From assembly GCF_014295035.1 (NCBI RefSeq), contig NZ_CP060404.1, positions 848,001 to 912,000 of the forward strand: a stretch of DNA of 64,000 nucleotides. Reading direction: 5' to 3'. This document shows positions 44,368 through 52,661 of the stretch, piece by piece. The notes beneath the pieces were generated by a model that did not search any database, was not told the origin of the DNA, and saw only the letters and a list, made by a program, of their open reading frames with translations. Each line of letters starts with the position of its first letter. Positions within the stretch are counted from its first letter, which is position 1. The position numbers were made by a program, and so were the translations under genes. This DNA comes from Streptomyces buecherae. GTDB taxonomy: Bacteria; Actinomycetota; Actinomycetes; Streptomycetales; Streptomycetaceae.

Positions 44368-44933
44368 CCCGCGCCGCCGTGCCCGGCCTCCCCAGCCGGC
44401 ACCCCATCGGAGCCCAACTGCCCGCCCTGTACGCCGACGACGACCTGGCCCAGCGGTTCACCGCCGGCCTCGACACGGTGCTGGCCCCCGTCTTCGCCAC
44501 CCTCGACAACCTGCACGCCTACTTCGACCCACGGCTGACCCCGGCCGACTTCCTGAGCTGGCTCGCGTCCTGGGTCGGCGGGATCGACGACGTGAACTGG
44601 CCGCTCGCGTTGCGCCGCGAGGCCGCGACGCGCGCCGTGGAGCTGCACCGAGGTCGCGGCACGCGGCGCGGGCTGACCGAGGCACTGCGCCTGGTGCTCG
44701 GCGTGGGGTCGGACGTCGTGGGGGACGGCGGGGCGGTCTGGTCGCGCACGGCGGGCTCCGCGCTGCCTCCCCCGCCGGCCGCCGAGATCGTGGTCCGGGT
44801 GTGGCCTCGGGGAGCGGCGGCGGTCGAGGCGGAGCAGGTGCACGAGATCGTCCGGGCCCTGGTCCCCGTACACGCGGCGTACCGCGTGGAGGTCCTGGCC
44901 GGGCCGCCGTCGGACGAAGGAGGGTCAACGTGA
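44364..44933 (+). CDS. cis12: Tail protein I / baseplate wedge (Cis12)
   Basis: A 189-residue protein of the P2 tail protein I/gp7-like type: QLPALYADDDLAQRFTAGLD, FDPRLTPADFLSWLASWVG and the basic RGRGTRRGLTEALRLVLG stretch are standard. It completes the baseplate wedge. It is much shorter than Cis12 of Afp/Pvc systems and no fibre-attachment region is visible, consistent with the lack of a tail-fibre gene. It overlaps the next start by four bases. Confidence 0.92.
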   Translation: MTRAAVPGLPSRHPIGAQLPALYADDDLAQRFTAGLDTVLAPVFATLDNLHAYFDPRLTPADFLSWLASWVGGIDDVNWPLALRREAATRAVELHRGRGTRRGLTEALRLVLGVGSDVVGDGGAVWSRTAGSALPPPPAAEIVVRVWPRGAAAVEAEQVHEIVRALVPVHAAYRVEVLAGPPSDEGGST

Positions 44934-46138
44934 CGCGCGCGTGTCCGGCCTGCGGGGCCGCCAACGAGGACAACGACGACTTCTGCGGGAACTGCGGCGG
45001 CTACCTGGGCTGGTCCACTCCCCCACCGGCGGCGGGCGCGCGGAGCGCGCCAGGCGGTGCGGCGCCCCACGGCGCGGACGGCGCCCCCGGGGACGCGGAC
45101 GCGGCGGCCCCGCCCCGCCCCCACGACCGCGACCCGGCCACGGACGCGGACGCGGGCCCGAACGCTCCCGACCCCGCTGCGCCCCAGGGGCACGCGGCCC
45201 CCGACCGCGCGGCACGGGCCGCCGAGTCCCCAGCCGGCTCGACGCCGTCGCGCCCCGGCCCGCCGCCCACGGACGCCCGACGCACCGCACGGGCGGCACG
45301 CTCGAACCCGGCGCCCGAACCCACCCGGCCCGGCCCGGCGAGCGCCCCGCCCGAGAGCGAGGCTCCCCGGCCGGTCAAGCCCGCGAAGGCGGTCGCACCG
45401 CGCCCCACCGTGCGGCCGGTCACGACGGACGACCCGACGACCGGCATCCCCTGCCCCGCCTGCCGCGCGCCCAACCCGCCCCACCGCCGGTTCTGCCGCC
45501 GCTGCGCGGCGCCGCTGGCCTCGGCCGCCGCGCAGGCCCCCCTCCCGTGGTGGCGGACCCTGTGGCCGCTGCGTCGTCGCAGCAGGGCGAGTTCGGGCCG
45601 ACTGGTACGGCTGTTCGTGATCCTGACCGTGGTCGCGGCGCTGTGCGTCGGTGGCTACCTGCTGCTCCCCGTCGCACGGCACGTCTTCGAGGACACCCGC
45701 GACAAGCTGAAGAAACCCAAGGCGGTGACGCCGACGCGTGCCTCGGCCTCCGCGGAGGTGGCGGGCCACCCGGCGGGCAACACGACGGACGAGTTGCGCA
45801 ACCGCTACTGGGGCGCGCCCTCGCCCGGCGCCACCGTCACGTACACCTTCGCCAAGCCGTTCCGACTGGTGGAACTGATGGTCACCAACGGCGCCTCGGC
45901 CTCCCGAAAGGAGTACACCCGTCAGGGGCGGGCGCTGCGCATGGACATGGAGGTGGTGGCCAAGGACGGTCAGATCACCCACAAGCGACTCGACCTGGCC
46001 GACAAGCCCGGGCCGCAGACGTTCCACGTCGGCGTCAGCAACGCGACGAGCATCCGCCTCACGCTCGCCTCCCCGGCCGGGCTGACCGCCGGCCGCCATC
46101 TCGCCCTGGCCGAGGTGGAGTTCTTTCGGCGCCCGTGA
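44930..46138 (+). CDS. Zinc-ribbon, single-pass membrane protein with C-terminal glycan-binding-like domain (CisA-like)
   Basis: A 402-residue protein starting at GTG after AAGGAGGGTCAAC. Two zinc ribbons lie on the N-terminal, cytosolic side: CPACGAANEDNDDFCGNC at the start and CPACRAPNPPHRRFCRRC near 174-195, joined by a long Pro/Ala/Asp-rich linker. One membrane helix follows (about 224-250, LFVILTVVAALCVGGYLLL). The outside part (about 285-402) is a discoidin/F5-8-like beta sandwich of the type called NADase-type glycan-binding. Last gene of the CIS operon, in the position and with the topology of CisA, which anchors the Streptomyces CIS to the membrane under stress. The match to CisA is by position and layout. 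Confidence 0.88.
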   Translation: MTRACPACGAANEDNDDFCGNCGGYLGWSTPPPAAGARSAPGGAAPHGADGAPGDADAAAPPRPHDRDPATDADAGPNAPDPAAPQGHAAPDRAARAAESPAGSTPSRPGPPPTDARRTARAARSNPAPEPTRPGPASAPPESEAPRPVKPAKAVAPRPTVRPVTTDDPTTGIPCPACRAPNPPHRRFCRRCAAPLASAAAQAPLPWWRTLWPLRRRSRASSGRLVRLFVILTVVAALCVGGYLLLPVARHVFEDTRDKLKKPKAVTPTRASASAEVAGHPAGNTTDELRNRYWGAPSPGATVTYTFAKPFRLVELMVTNGASASRKEYTRQGRALRMDMEVVAKDGQITHKRLDLADKPGPQTFHVGVSNATSIRLTLASPAGLTAGRHLALAEVEFFRRP

Positions 46139-46228
46139 CCGCGCTGACCCTCGGGTGCCGGCCGTCCGCCGCGCGCGGGCCCACCGCTGGCGCGGACCCG
46201 ACCCACCGGGCGGGGCGCCGGCCGGTGT

Positions 46229-46277
46229 GCCCCGCCGACCGGTCCGGCGCACGGGTCGGTGCGCTGGCCGGCGGGGC
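46229..46277. terminator. Hairpin between converging CIS operon and phytase gene
   Basis: GCCCCGCCG (46229-46237) and its complement (46269-46277) enclose a GC-rich loop with further pairing. It lies between the plus-strand CIS operon end and the minus-strand phytase end and may serve both. Confidence 0.45.
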
Positions 46278-46301
46278 GTCAGCCGGCCCGTGGTCCGTGG
46301 G

Positions 46302-47609
46302 TCAGTCGTCGAGCGCGTCGAGCACCGGGCCCAGGTCCACGAACTTGAAGTTGGTGGCGGGGCGATCGGTGGCGCCCGGTGTGTCGTGACCGTCCTGGAC
46401 GACGAGCAGGCCGTGCGGGTACCGGCGGCCCAGCGGTTCGTTGAGCACGGCCGCGCCGTCGCACTCCTGCGAGCCGTCCAGCGTGGCGGAGGCCGCGCCG
46501 ACGCGGAAGCCGCCCTCGTACTCGTTGCGGTCGGACAGTTCGCGGTCGTAGGCGGCGAAGGTGTCGTCGCCCTGGCTGGAGGCCAGCAGGTAGCCGTCGC
46601 CGTCCGCCTCACGCAGCAGCGTCAGGCCCTCGACGTCGGCCGCCAGGCGCTCGCCCCCGAAGCCGGGGTCGGCGCCCGCCACGCACTCCTCGCTCTCCTC
46701 GTCGTACGTGCCGGGCACGCCGTACTCGCGCACCTTGTCCACCAGGCGCGGCGTGCCGGTCAGGTCGGCACGCAGCCGCCAGATGCCGACGTCCTCCTGC
46801 CCGGCGTACAGCGTGCCGTTGGCCGGGTCCACGACCATGCCCTCGACCTGCGGCAGTTCGCCCGGCTCGGCGCACGGGGACCAGTCGGTGCCGTTCGGCA
46901 GCCGGAAGCTGGCCGGCAGGTCGAGCGTGCGCACCGGGCGGTAGCCGACCGTGCCGTCGGGGTTCGCGGTCAGTTCGAGGAGGCCGATACGGGTCCGCTC
47001 GCGCTGGCTGACCAGCGCGTAGCCACGGCCGGTGGCGGGGTCGGTCCAGGTCGCGAGGCCGTAGGCGGTGCGCTGCTCGTTGATCTCCTGCTGGGAGGCG
47101 GAGAAGACGGGCGGGGCCTTCGGGTCGGTGACGTCGACCAGCGGGCCGCCGACGCGGCGCGGGTCGACGCGGTAGACCCGCAGCCGGTCGCTGCCCCGGT
47201 CGCTGGTGACGGCCAGGTCCGCGCGGCCGGTCGACAGCCGCAGGCCGTGCACCAGGTCGACGTTGTTGAACCGGCCGGGCGCGTCGTCCGGACCGGGCGG
47301 CGGGGGCGCCGGCACCGACTGCACCTCGCGCGCGTCCAGGTCGTACACGCGCAGCCCGCCCTCCTTCGCGGTGGCGATGACCAGGCTGCGGTCCGGGTCG
47401 GCGGCGTTGCGCCAGATGGCCGGGTCGTCGGCGTCGGCGTTGCCGCCCGCCTCGTCGTCGTGGAGGGCGGGGGTCTCCGCGACCGGGACGACCGAGGGGA
47501 GCGCGGCGGCGTGGGCGCCCGGGGCGGACACGGTCGCGGCGAGCGCCGCGAGGGCGGCGGTGAGGGCGAGTCGGCCGAGGCGGGAGCGGGCTGCGCGGGT
47601 CTGGGCCAT
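46302..47609 (-). CDS. Secreted beta-propeller phytase
   Basis: A 435-residue protein with a signal peptide (RSRLGRLALTAALAALAATV, cleavage near AHAAA). The mature part is a beta-propeller phytase of the 3-phytase/BPP family: DDPAIWRNAADPDRSLVIAT at the start, RFNNVDLVHGLRLSTGRADL and the acidic calcium sites spread through the blades (DVEGLTLLREADGDGYLLAS). Phytases release phosphate from phytate outside the cell. The start at 47609 is preferred because AAGGA lies upstream; an in-frame ATG at 47627 lacks a ribosome site. Phosphate-regulated expression is plausible; a GTTCATGCCCT half-site about 95 bases upstream resembles a PhoP box. Confidence 0.92.
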   Translation of the reverse strand: MAQTRAARSRLGRLALTAALAALAATVSAPGAHAAALPSVVPVAETPALHDDEAGGNADADDPAIWRNAADPDRSLVIATAKEGGLRVYDLDAREVQSVPAPPPPGPDDAPGRFNNVDLVHGLRLSTGRADLAVTSDRGSDRLRVYRVDPRRVGGPLVDVTDPKAPPVFSASQQEINEQRTAYGLATWTDPATGRGYALVSQRERTRIGLLELTANPDGTVGYRPVRTLDLPASFRLPNGTDWSPCAEPGELPQVEGMVVDPANGTLYAGQEDVGIWRLRADLTGTPRLVDKVREYGVPGTYDEESEECVAGADPGFGGERLAADVEGLTLLREADGDGYLLASSQGDDTFAAYDRELSDRNEYEGGFRVGAASATLDGSQECDGAAVLNEPLGRRYPHGLLVVQDGHDTPGATDRPATNFKFVDLGPVLDALDD

Positions 47610-48105
47610 GGAGCGGAGTCCTTCCATGTCGCGAACATGACTAATCCACCCTGTGGTCGCCCCGTGAAGTCCTCGCGTCCGGTGAGGGGAGTTCAAGCTG
47701 TCCAGGGCATGAACGGCCGGCCCCTGCGATCCCGCCGCCGGCACGGTACCGGCAGCCGCTCCCGGAACCGCGCGGGCCGTGGGAGCGGCCGGCGGACGCA
47801 GCCCGGAGGCCCGCTGCCGGCGTTGGTAGGGTGCGCACCACCAGCGGCGGCAGCCCGTCGCCGGCCAGGCCCAGGGGCCCGGAGCCCCGCCCCGGATCGC
47901 CGGCCCCAGGCCGCACTCGGCCCCGGCCCCGACTGGCGCGTGCGACGGGTCAACGCCTCCCACGGACCGAAACGGGGACGTGGCCGACGACGCGGGCCGG
48001 CCGTCCGGGCGGTCGCGGCGCAACCGCCGGCCCCGCCTCGCGACGGCCTGCCGCCGAGCCCCCGAAACCCTGGAACCCCGAAACCCCCGACGACAGGTGC
48101 CAGCC
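47610..48105. other. Divergent promoter region, phytase / NTF2-like gene
   Basis: About 500 bases between divergent genes. Near the phytase start the sequence is less GC-rich and holds a candidate PhoP half-site (minus strand GTTCATGCCCT at 47704-47714). The rest is high-GC sequence without a supported gene. Confidence 0.4.
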
Positions 48106-48600
48106 ATGCCCTCCGTACCCCCCGTGCCCTCCACACCACCCACCCCGACCACGTCATCCGCGCCGTCCGGGGAATCTCGCGGCGCCGCGCGCCCCGGCGG
48201 TTCGGCCGCCGACCTCGCCGCCGTGTGGGCGGTGTTCACCGACATGTACGAGGCGTACCTGTCGGGCGACCGGGCCCGGATCGACGCCCATCTCGACCCC
48301 GAGGCCACCATCTGGGACTCGGCCACGCCGCAACTCCTGCTCGGCAAGCCGGATCTCGACCGCATACGCGCGCGCCGGCCCACCGCCGAGGGGGCCGACG
48401 GCGGCCCCGTCGAGGCCGGACTGACCGCGTACGACCAGGTCGTCGACGTCTTCGGGGAGTTGGCCGTGTGCCGGCACTGGGTGCGCGTCGACTACCACGA
48501 CCGGCCGTCGGCGCTGCTGCGCAACACCGCCGTACTGCGGCGCGCCGACGGGCGCTGGCTCATCACGCATCTGCACGAGGACCAGCAGGGCGCCGGCTGA
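48106..48600 (+). CDS. NTF2-like (SnoaL/DUF4440 type) protein
   Basis: A 164-residue protein with a Pro/Thr/Ser-rich N-terminal tail of about 30 residues and then an NTF2-like alpha+beta barrel: VWAVFTDMYEAYLSGDRARI, DPEATIWDSATPQLLLGK and the closing strands RHWVRVDYHDR and WLITHLHED. This fold covers isomerases, ketosteroid-type enzymes and ligand-binding proteins; no catalytic residue set is decisive here. The N-terminal tail may be partly a wrong start, since the ribosome site GACAGGTGCC is weak. It lies alone, 245 bases before hyuA on the same strand; a link to that pathway is not shown. Confidence 0.8.
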   Translation: MPSVPPVPSTPPTPTTSSAPSGESRGAARPGGSAADLAAVWAVFTDMYEAYLSGDRARIDAHLDPEATIWDSATPQLLLGKPDLDRIRARRPTAEGADGGPVEAGLTAYDQVVDVFGELAVCRHWVRVDYHDRPSALLRNTAVLRRADGRWLITHLHEDQQGAG

Positions 48601-48844
48601 CCACCCCGCCCACCGGCGCGGGACACACGCCCCGCACGCCCCGTGCGCCCGTCGCGCGGGGGCGGCCAAGCCCCGGCCTGGTCGCCCCCGCGCCGGCACG
48701 GCCGCCGCCGGACACCCGTGCGAGCGTCCGCCGCGGGGGGTGCGGAGAGCACGGGCGGAGCCCGGCCGACTGTGCGGCGGGCACAGGGCGGCGTGCGAGG
48801 CACCTTCTAGCTTGCGGAGCAGGTTCCGCACTCAAGGAGGGTTC

Positions 48845-50887
48845 ATGACCCGCTACCGCGTGTCCATGGACATCGGAGGAACGTTCACCGATGTCGTCAC
48901 CTACGACGAGGAGACCGGCAGGTTCGCCGCGACCAAGGCGTCCACGACACCGGACGACCTCAGCCGCGGCGTCCTGTCCGGGCTGGCGTCGGTCGTCGCC
49001 TCCCCCGGCGACATCAGCTTCATGGTGCACGGCACCACCCAGGGGCTCAACGCCTTCCTGGAACGGCGCGGCGTGCGCGTCCTGCTGCTCGCCACCGAGG
49101 GGGCCGAGGACACGTACCACATCGCCCGCGGCCCGCGGGCGCGGCTGTACGACGTGCACTACCGCAAGCCGGAGCCGCTGGTCCCGCGCCGGGACGTGGT
49201 GGCGATCGGCGGGCGGCTCGCGCAGGACGGCTCGCAGGTGCGGCCACTGGACGAGGAGGCCGTACGGCAGGCCGCGCGCCGGGCGCGCCGCGAGGGGCAC
49301 GGCGCGATCGCCGTCGCCTTCCTGTTCAGCTACAAGAACCCGGCGCACGAGCTGCGGGCCCGGGAGATCGTGGCCGAGGAACTGGGCGAGGACTTCACGG
49401 TCTCGCTCTCGCACGAGGCGGCCAAGGAGTGGCGCGAGTACGAGCGCACCTCGTCCGCCGTCATCGAGAGCTACACCGGGCCCGTGGTCCGCCAGTACCT
49501 CAGCCGCCTGGAGGAGGAGCTGCGCCAGGGCGGGCTGGCCGTCCCGCTGCACGTCATGCAGTCGTCCGGCGGCGTGCTCACCGCGCGGTCCGCGCGGCGG
49601 CGCCCGCTCCAGACGCTGCTGTCGGGCCCGGTCGGCGGGGCGATGGGCTCCCACGAACTGGCCCGGGTGACCGACCGGCCCAACCTCATCGGCGTCGACA
49701 TGGGCGGCACCTCCTTCGACGTGTCGCTGATCGTGGACGGGGAGCCGGACGTGGCCGCCGAGGCCCGCCTGGAGGGCCTGCCGATGCTGATGAGCGTGGT
49801 CAACATCCACACCGTCGGGGCGGGCGGCGGCTCCGTGGCGTACGCCGAGGCGGGCGGGCTCCGGGTGGGCCCGCGGTCGGCGGGCGCGAGCCCGGGGCCG
49901 GCCTGCTACGGGCGGGGCGGCACCGAACCGACCGTCACCGACGCCAACCTGGTCCTCGGCCGGGTCGATCCGGAGGGCTTCGCCGCCGGCCGGATGACGT
50001 TGGACCAGGAGGCGGCGGTCAGCGCCGTCGACCGGCTCGCCGGCGAACTGGGCCTGGGCACCACCGCCATGGCCGAGGGCATCTGCGACGTCGCCAACTC
50101 GAAGATGGCGCAGGCCATCCGCACCATCACCGTCTCCCGTGGCACCGAGCCACGCGACTTCAGCCTGGTCGCCTTCGGCGGCGCCGGCCCCATGCACGCG
50201 GTCTTCCTCGCCCGCGAACTGGGCATCGCGGAGACCATCGTGCCCCGGTTCCCCGGCGCGTTCTCGGCCTGGGGCATGCTCCAGACGCAGATCCGCAAGG
50301 ACTTCTCGGAGCCGTACTTCTTCCTCGACGAGGACCTGGACAGCGGCGACATGGCCGCCAGGCTCGCCGCCATGGAGGAGGAGGGCCTGGCCTCGCTGGC
50401 CGGTGAGGGCGTCGTCGCGGACCAGCGCACCGTCCAGCACGCCGTGGACATCCGCTACGCCGCCCAGGAGTACACCCTCACCGTGCCGCTCACCGACGCG
50501 GCCGAGCCCCGGCGGGAGGACTTCAGGACGGTGATGGCCGAGCGCTTCGCCGCGATGCACCACAGCCGCTACGGGCACGCCAACCCCGGGGCGCCGATCG
50601 AGTTCGTCACCCTGCGCGGCACCGCCCTCGGCGACCTCGGTCGCGCCGAGCCCGAGCCGCTGGAGAAGGCGGACGGGCCAAACTTCCCGCACCGCACCCG
50701 CCCGGTCGTCTTCGGCGGCCGGGAGACCGAGTCCGTCGTCGTACACCGCGACGACCTGCGGGCGGGGCACCGCTTCGAGGGGCCGGCGGTCATCGTCGAG
50801 GCCACCGCCACCAGCGTCGTACCGCCCGGGTACGACGTGAGCGTGGACGAGATCGGCTCACTGATCATCCGAGTGAAGGGCAAGTGA
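48845..50887 (+). CDS. hyuA: Hydantoinase/oxoprolinase subunit A
   Basis: A 680-residue protein of the HyuA/acetone-carboxylase-beta family. The N-terminal phosphate loop MDIGGTFTDVV is intact, the second ASKHA motif is GVDMGGTSFDVSLI, and GAGGGSVAYAEAGGLRVGP is the third conserved stretch. The family hydrolyses 5-membered cyclic amides such as N-methylhydantoin or 5-oxoproline with ATP, together with HyuB. RBS AAGGAGGGTTC. The stop codon overlaps the hyuB start (TGATG), so the two subunits are made together. The substrate cannot be read from sequence. Confidence 0.94.
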   Translation: MTRYRVSMDIGGTFTDVVTYDEETGRFAATKASTTPDDLSRGVLSGLASVVASPGDISFMVHGTTQGLNAFLERRGVRVLLLATEGAEDTYHIARGPRARLYDVHYRKPEPLVPRRDVVAIGGRLAQDGSQVRPLDEEAVRQAARRARREGHGAIAVAFLFSYKNPAHELRAREIVAEELGEDFTVSLSHEAAKEWREYERTSSAVIESYTGPVVRQYLSRLEEELRQGGLAVPLHVMQSSGGVLTARSARRRPLQTLLSGPVGGAMGSHELARVTDRPNLIGVDMGGTSFDVSLIVDGEPDVAAEARLEGLPMLMSVVNIHTVGAGGGSVAYAEAGGLRVGPRSAGASPGPACYGRGGTEPTVTDANLVLGRVDPEGFAAGRMTLDQEAAVSAVDRLAGELGLGTTAMAEGICDVANSKMAQAIRTITVSRGTEPRDFSLVAFGGAGPMHAVFLARELGIAETIVPRFPGAFSAWGMLQTQIRKDFSEPYFFLDEDLDSGDMAARLAAMEEEGLASLAGEGVVADQRTVQHAVDIRYAAQEYTLTVPLTDAAEPRREDFRTVMAERFAAMHHSRYGHANPGAPIEFVTLRGTALGDLGRAEPEPLEKADGPNFPHRTRPVVFGGRETESVVVHRDDLRAGHRFEGPAVIVEATATSVVPPGYDVSVDEIGSLIIRVKGK

Positions 50888-52563
50888 TGACCACCACCAC
50901 GGCAGTCGACCCGGTAACCGTCGAGATCATCCGCAGCGCGCTCAACTCGGCTGCGGAGGACATGAACGCGACGCTCATCCGCTCCGCGTACACGCCCATC
51001 ATCTACGAGTGCGGCGACTGCGTGGTCGCGCTGCTCGACGCCCACCACCAGGTGCTCGGACAGTCGGCGGGGCTGCCCATCTTCCTCGGCAACCTGGAGA
51101 CCTGCACGCTGGCCACCGAGGAGCGCTTCGGGCGGGAGGTGTGGCAGCCGGGGGACGTGTGGATCCTCAACGACAGCTACCTGGGCGGCACCCACCTCAA
51201 CGACGTCACCATCTTCGGCCCGGTCTTCCACGAGGACCGCCTGATCGGCTTCACGGCCTCCCGGGCGCACTGGATCGACGTGGGGTCCAAGGACCCCGGC
51301 GGCTCGATGGACTCGGTCAACATCTTCCAGGAGGGGCTGCGGCTCGGCCCGCAGAAACTGGTGTCGGGCGGCGAGTTCGTCCGCGAGATCATCGACACGA
51401 TCAGCACCAACGTGCGCTTCCCGTACCCCACCACGGGCGACATGCACGCGATGATCGCCTGCATCCAGATGGGTTCGGCCCGGCTGACGGAGATCGTGGA
51501 CCGGTTCGGCCTGGACACCCTGGAGGGCGCCAGCGCCGAGATCTTCCGGCAGACCGAACTCCTGGAGCGCGAGGTGGTCGCCGCCATCCCGGACGGCGTG
51601 TACACGGCCGAGGGCGTGCTCGACAACGACGGCGTCGACCTGGCGACGCCGGTGCCGATCAGCCTGCGCGTCACGGTGGCCGGCGACACCATCGACTTCG
51701 ACGTCACCGACTCGGCCGACCAGACGACGGGCCCCGTCAACTGCGGCGTCTCGCAGGCCGTCTCGGCGCTGCGGGTCGGCTACAAGCTGCTCGTGAGCCC
51801 GGACGTGCCCGGCAACGGCGGCTCGTTCCGCACCATGACCACCCAGGTGCGGGAGGGCTCGGTGCTCGGCGCCAAGGCCCCCGCCGCCTGCCAGTGGTAC
51901 TTCTCGCACCTCGGGTTGCTCATCGACATGGTGGGCCGCGCGCTGGCGCCGGCCGTGCCCGAGCGCGTCGCGGCGGCCAGCCACGGCGACTCGATGATCG
52001 TGCTGCTCGCGGGCTTCGACCCGCGCGTCGCCCGGGAGTACGTCAGCCTGGAGGCCACGCTGGGCGGTTGGGGGGCCTGGCGCGGCTCGGACGGCGAGAG
52101 CGCGCTCATCAACAACGTCAACGGCTCCCTCAAGGACGTGCCGATCGAGGTCTTCGAGACCCGCTACCCGTTCCGCGTCACCTCCTACGGCATGCGGCCG
52201 GACAGCGGCGGCGCCGGCCGCTGGCGCGGCGGCAACGGCGTCGTCCGCGAGTACGAGGCGCTGGCCGACTGCACCGTGTCGCTGTGGTTCGAGCGCTCCC
52301 GGCAGCCCGCCTGGGGCCTGTTCGGCGGCGCCGACGCGATCGGCCCCGACGTCGTCATCAACCCGGGCCGCCCCGACGAGCGCCGGCTGCTCAAGGCCAA
52401 CGGCCTGAGGCTGGCCCAGGGCGACGTCGTACGGTGCGCCACCGGCGGCGGAGGCGGCTTCGGCGACCCGGCCGAGCGGGACGCGGAGGCGGTACGCGCC
52501 GACGTCGCCGACCGGTACGTCAGCCCCGAGGCGGCGCTGCGCCAGTACGGCGTCGGCGACTGA
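50887..52563 (+). CDS. hyuB: Hydantoinase/oxoprolinase subunit B
   Basis: A 558-residue HyuB protein: VDPVTVEIIRSALNSAAEDM, the family signature GDVWILNDSYLGGTHLNDVT (metal-binding Asp/His), TNVRFPYPTTGDMHAMI and the closing GGGGGFGDPAERD. It is the partner of HyuA in ATP-dependent cyclic amidase or carboxylase complexes. A GTG at 50884 is an alternative start. A terminator-like hairpin follows the gene and the pucR-like gene converges on it. Confidence 0.94.
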   Translation: MTTTTAVDPVTVEIIRSALNSAAEDMNATLIRSAYTPIIYECGDCVVALLDAHHQVLGQSAGLPIFLGNLETCTLATEERFGREVWQPGDVWILNDSYLGGTHLNDVTIFGPVFHEDRLIGFTASRAHWIDVGSKDPGGSMDSVNIFQEGLRLGPQKLVSGGEFVREIIDTISTNVRFPYPTTGDMHAMIACIQMGSARLTEIVDRFGLDTLEGASAEIFRQTELLEREVVAAIPDGVYTAEGVLDNDGVDLATPVPISLRVTVAGDTIDFDVTDSADQTTGPVNCGVSQAVSALRVGYKLLVSPDVPGNGGSFRTMTTQVREGSVLGAKAPAACQWYFSHLGLLIDMVGRALAPAVPERVAAASHGDSMIVLLAGFDPRVAREYVSLEATLGGWGAWRGSDGESALINNVNGSLKDVPIEVFETRYPFRVTSYGMRPDSGGAGRWRGGNGVVREYEALADCTVSLWFERSRQPAWGLFGGADAIGPDVVINPGRPDERRLLKANGLRLAQGDVVRCATGGGGGFGDPAERDAEAVRADVADRYVSPEAALRQYGVGD

Positions 52564-52574
52564 CACCCCACCCG

Positions 52575-52591
52575 GCCCGCGCGGGGCGGGC
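52575..52591 (+). terminator. Hairpin after hyuB
   Basis: GCCCGC-GCGGG-GCGGGC, a six-base stem with a five-base loop, 12 bases after the hyuB stop. Short but well placed. Confidence 0.4.
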
Positions 52592-52661
52592 GCGCGGCAC
52601 AGCGGTGACCCCCGCCGTCGGGCGCCCACCCCGCCGCCACACGGCCCGGCTGGCCGGCCGG

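Noticed and set aside
23358..46138. A contractile prophage rather than a CIS
   Set aside because: There are no capsid, portal, terminase, integrase or lysis genes, while the eCIS-specific Pvc16-type protein and AAA+ ATPase are present.
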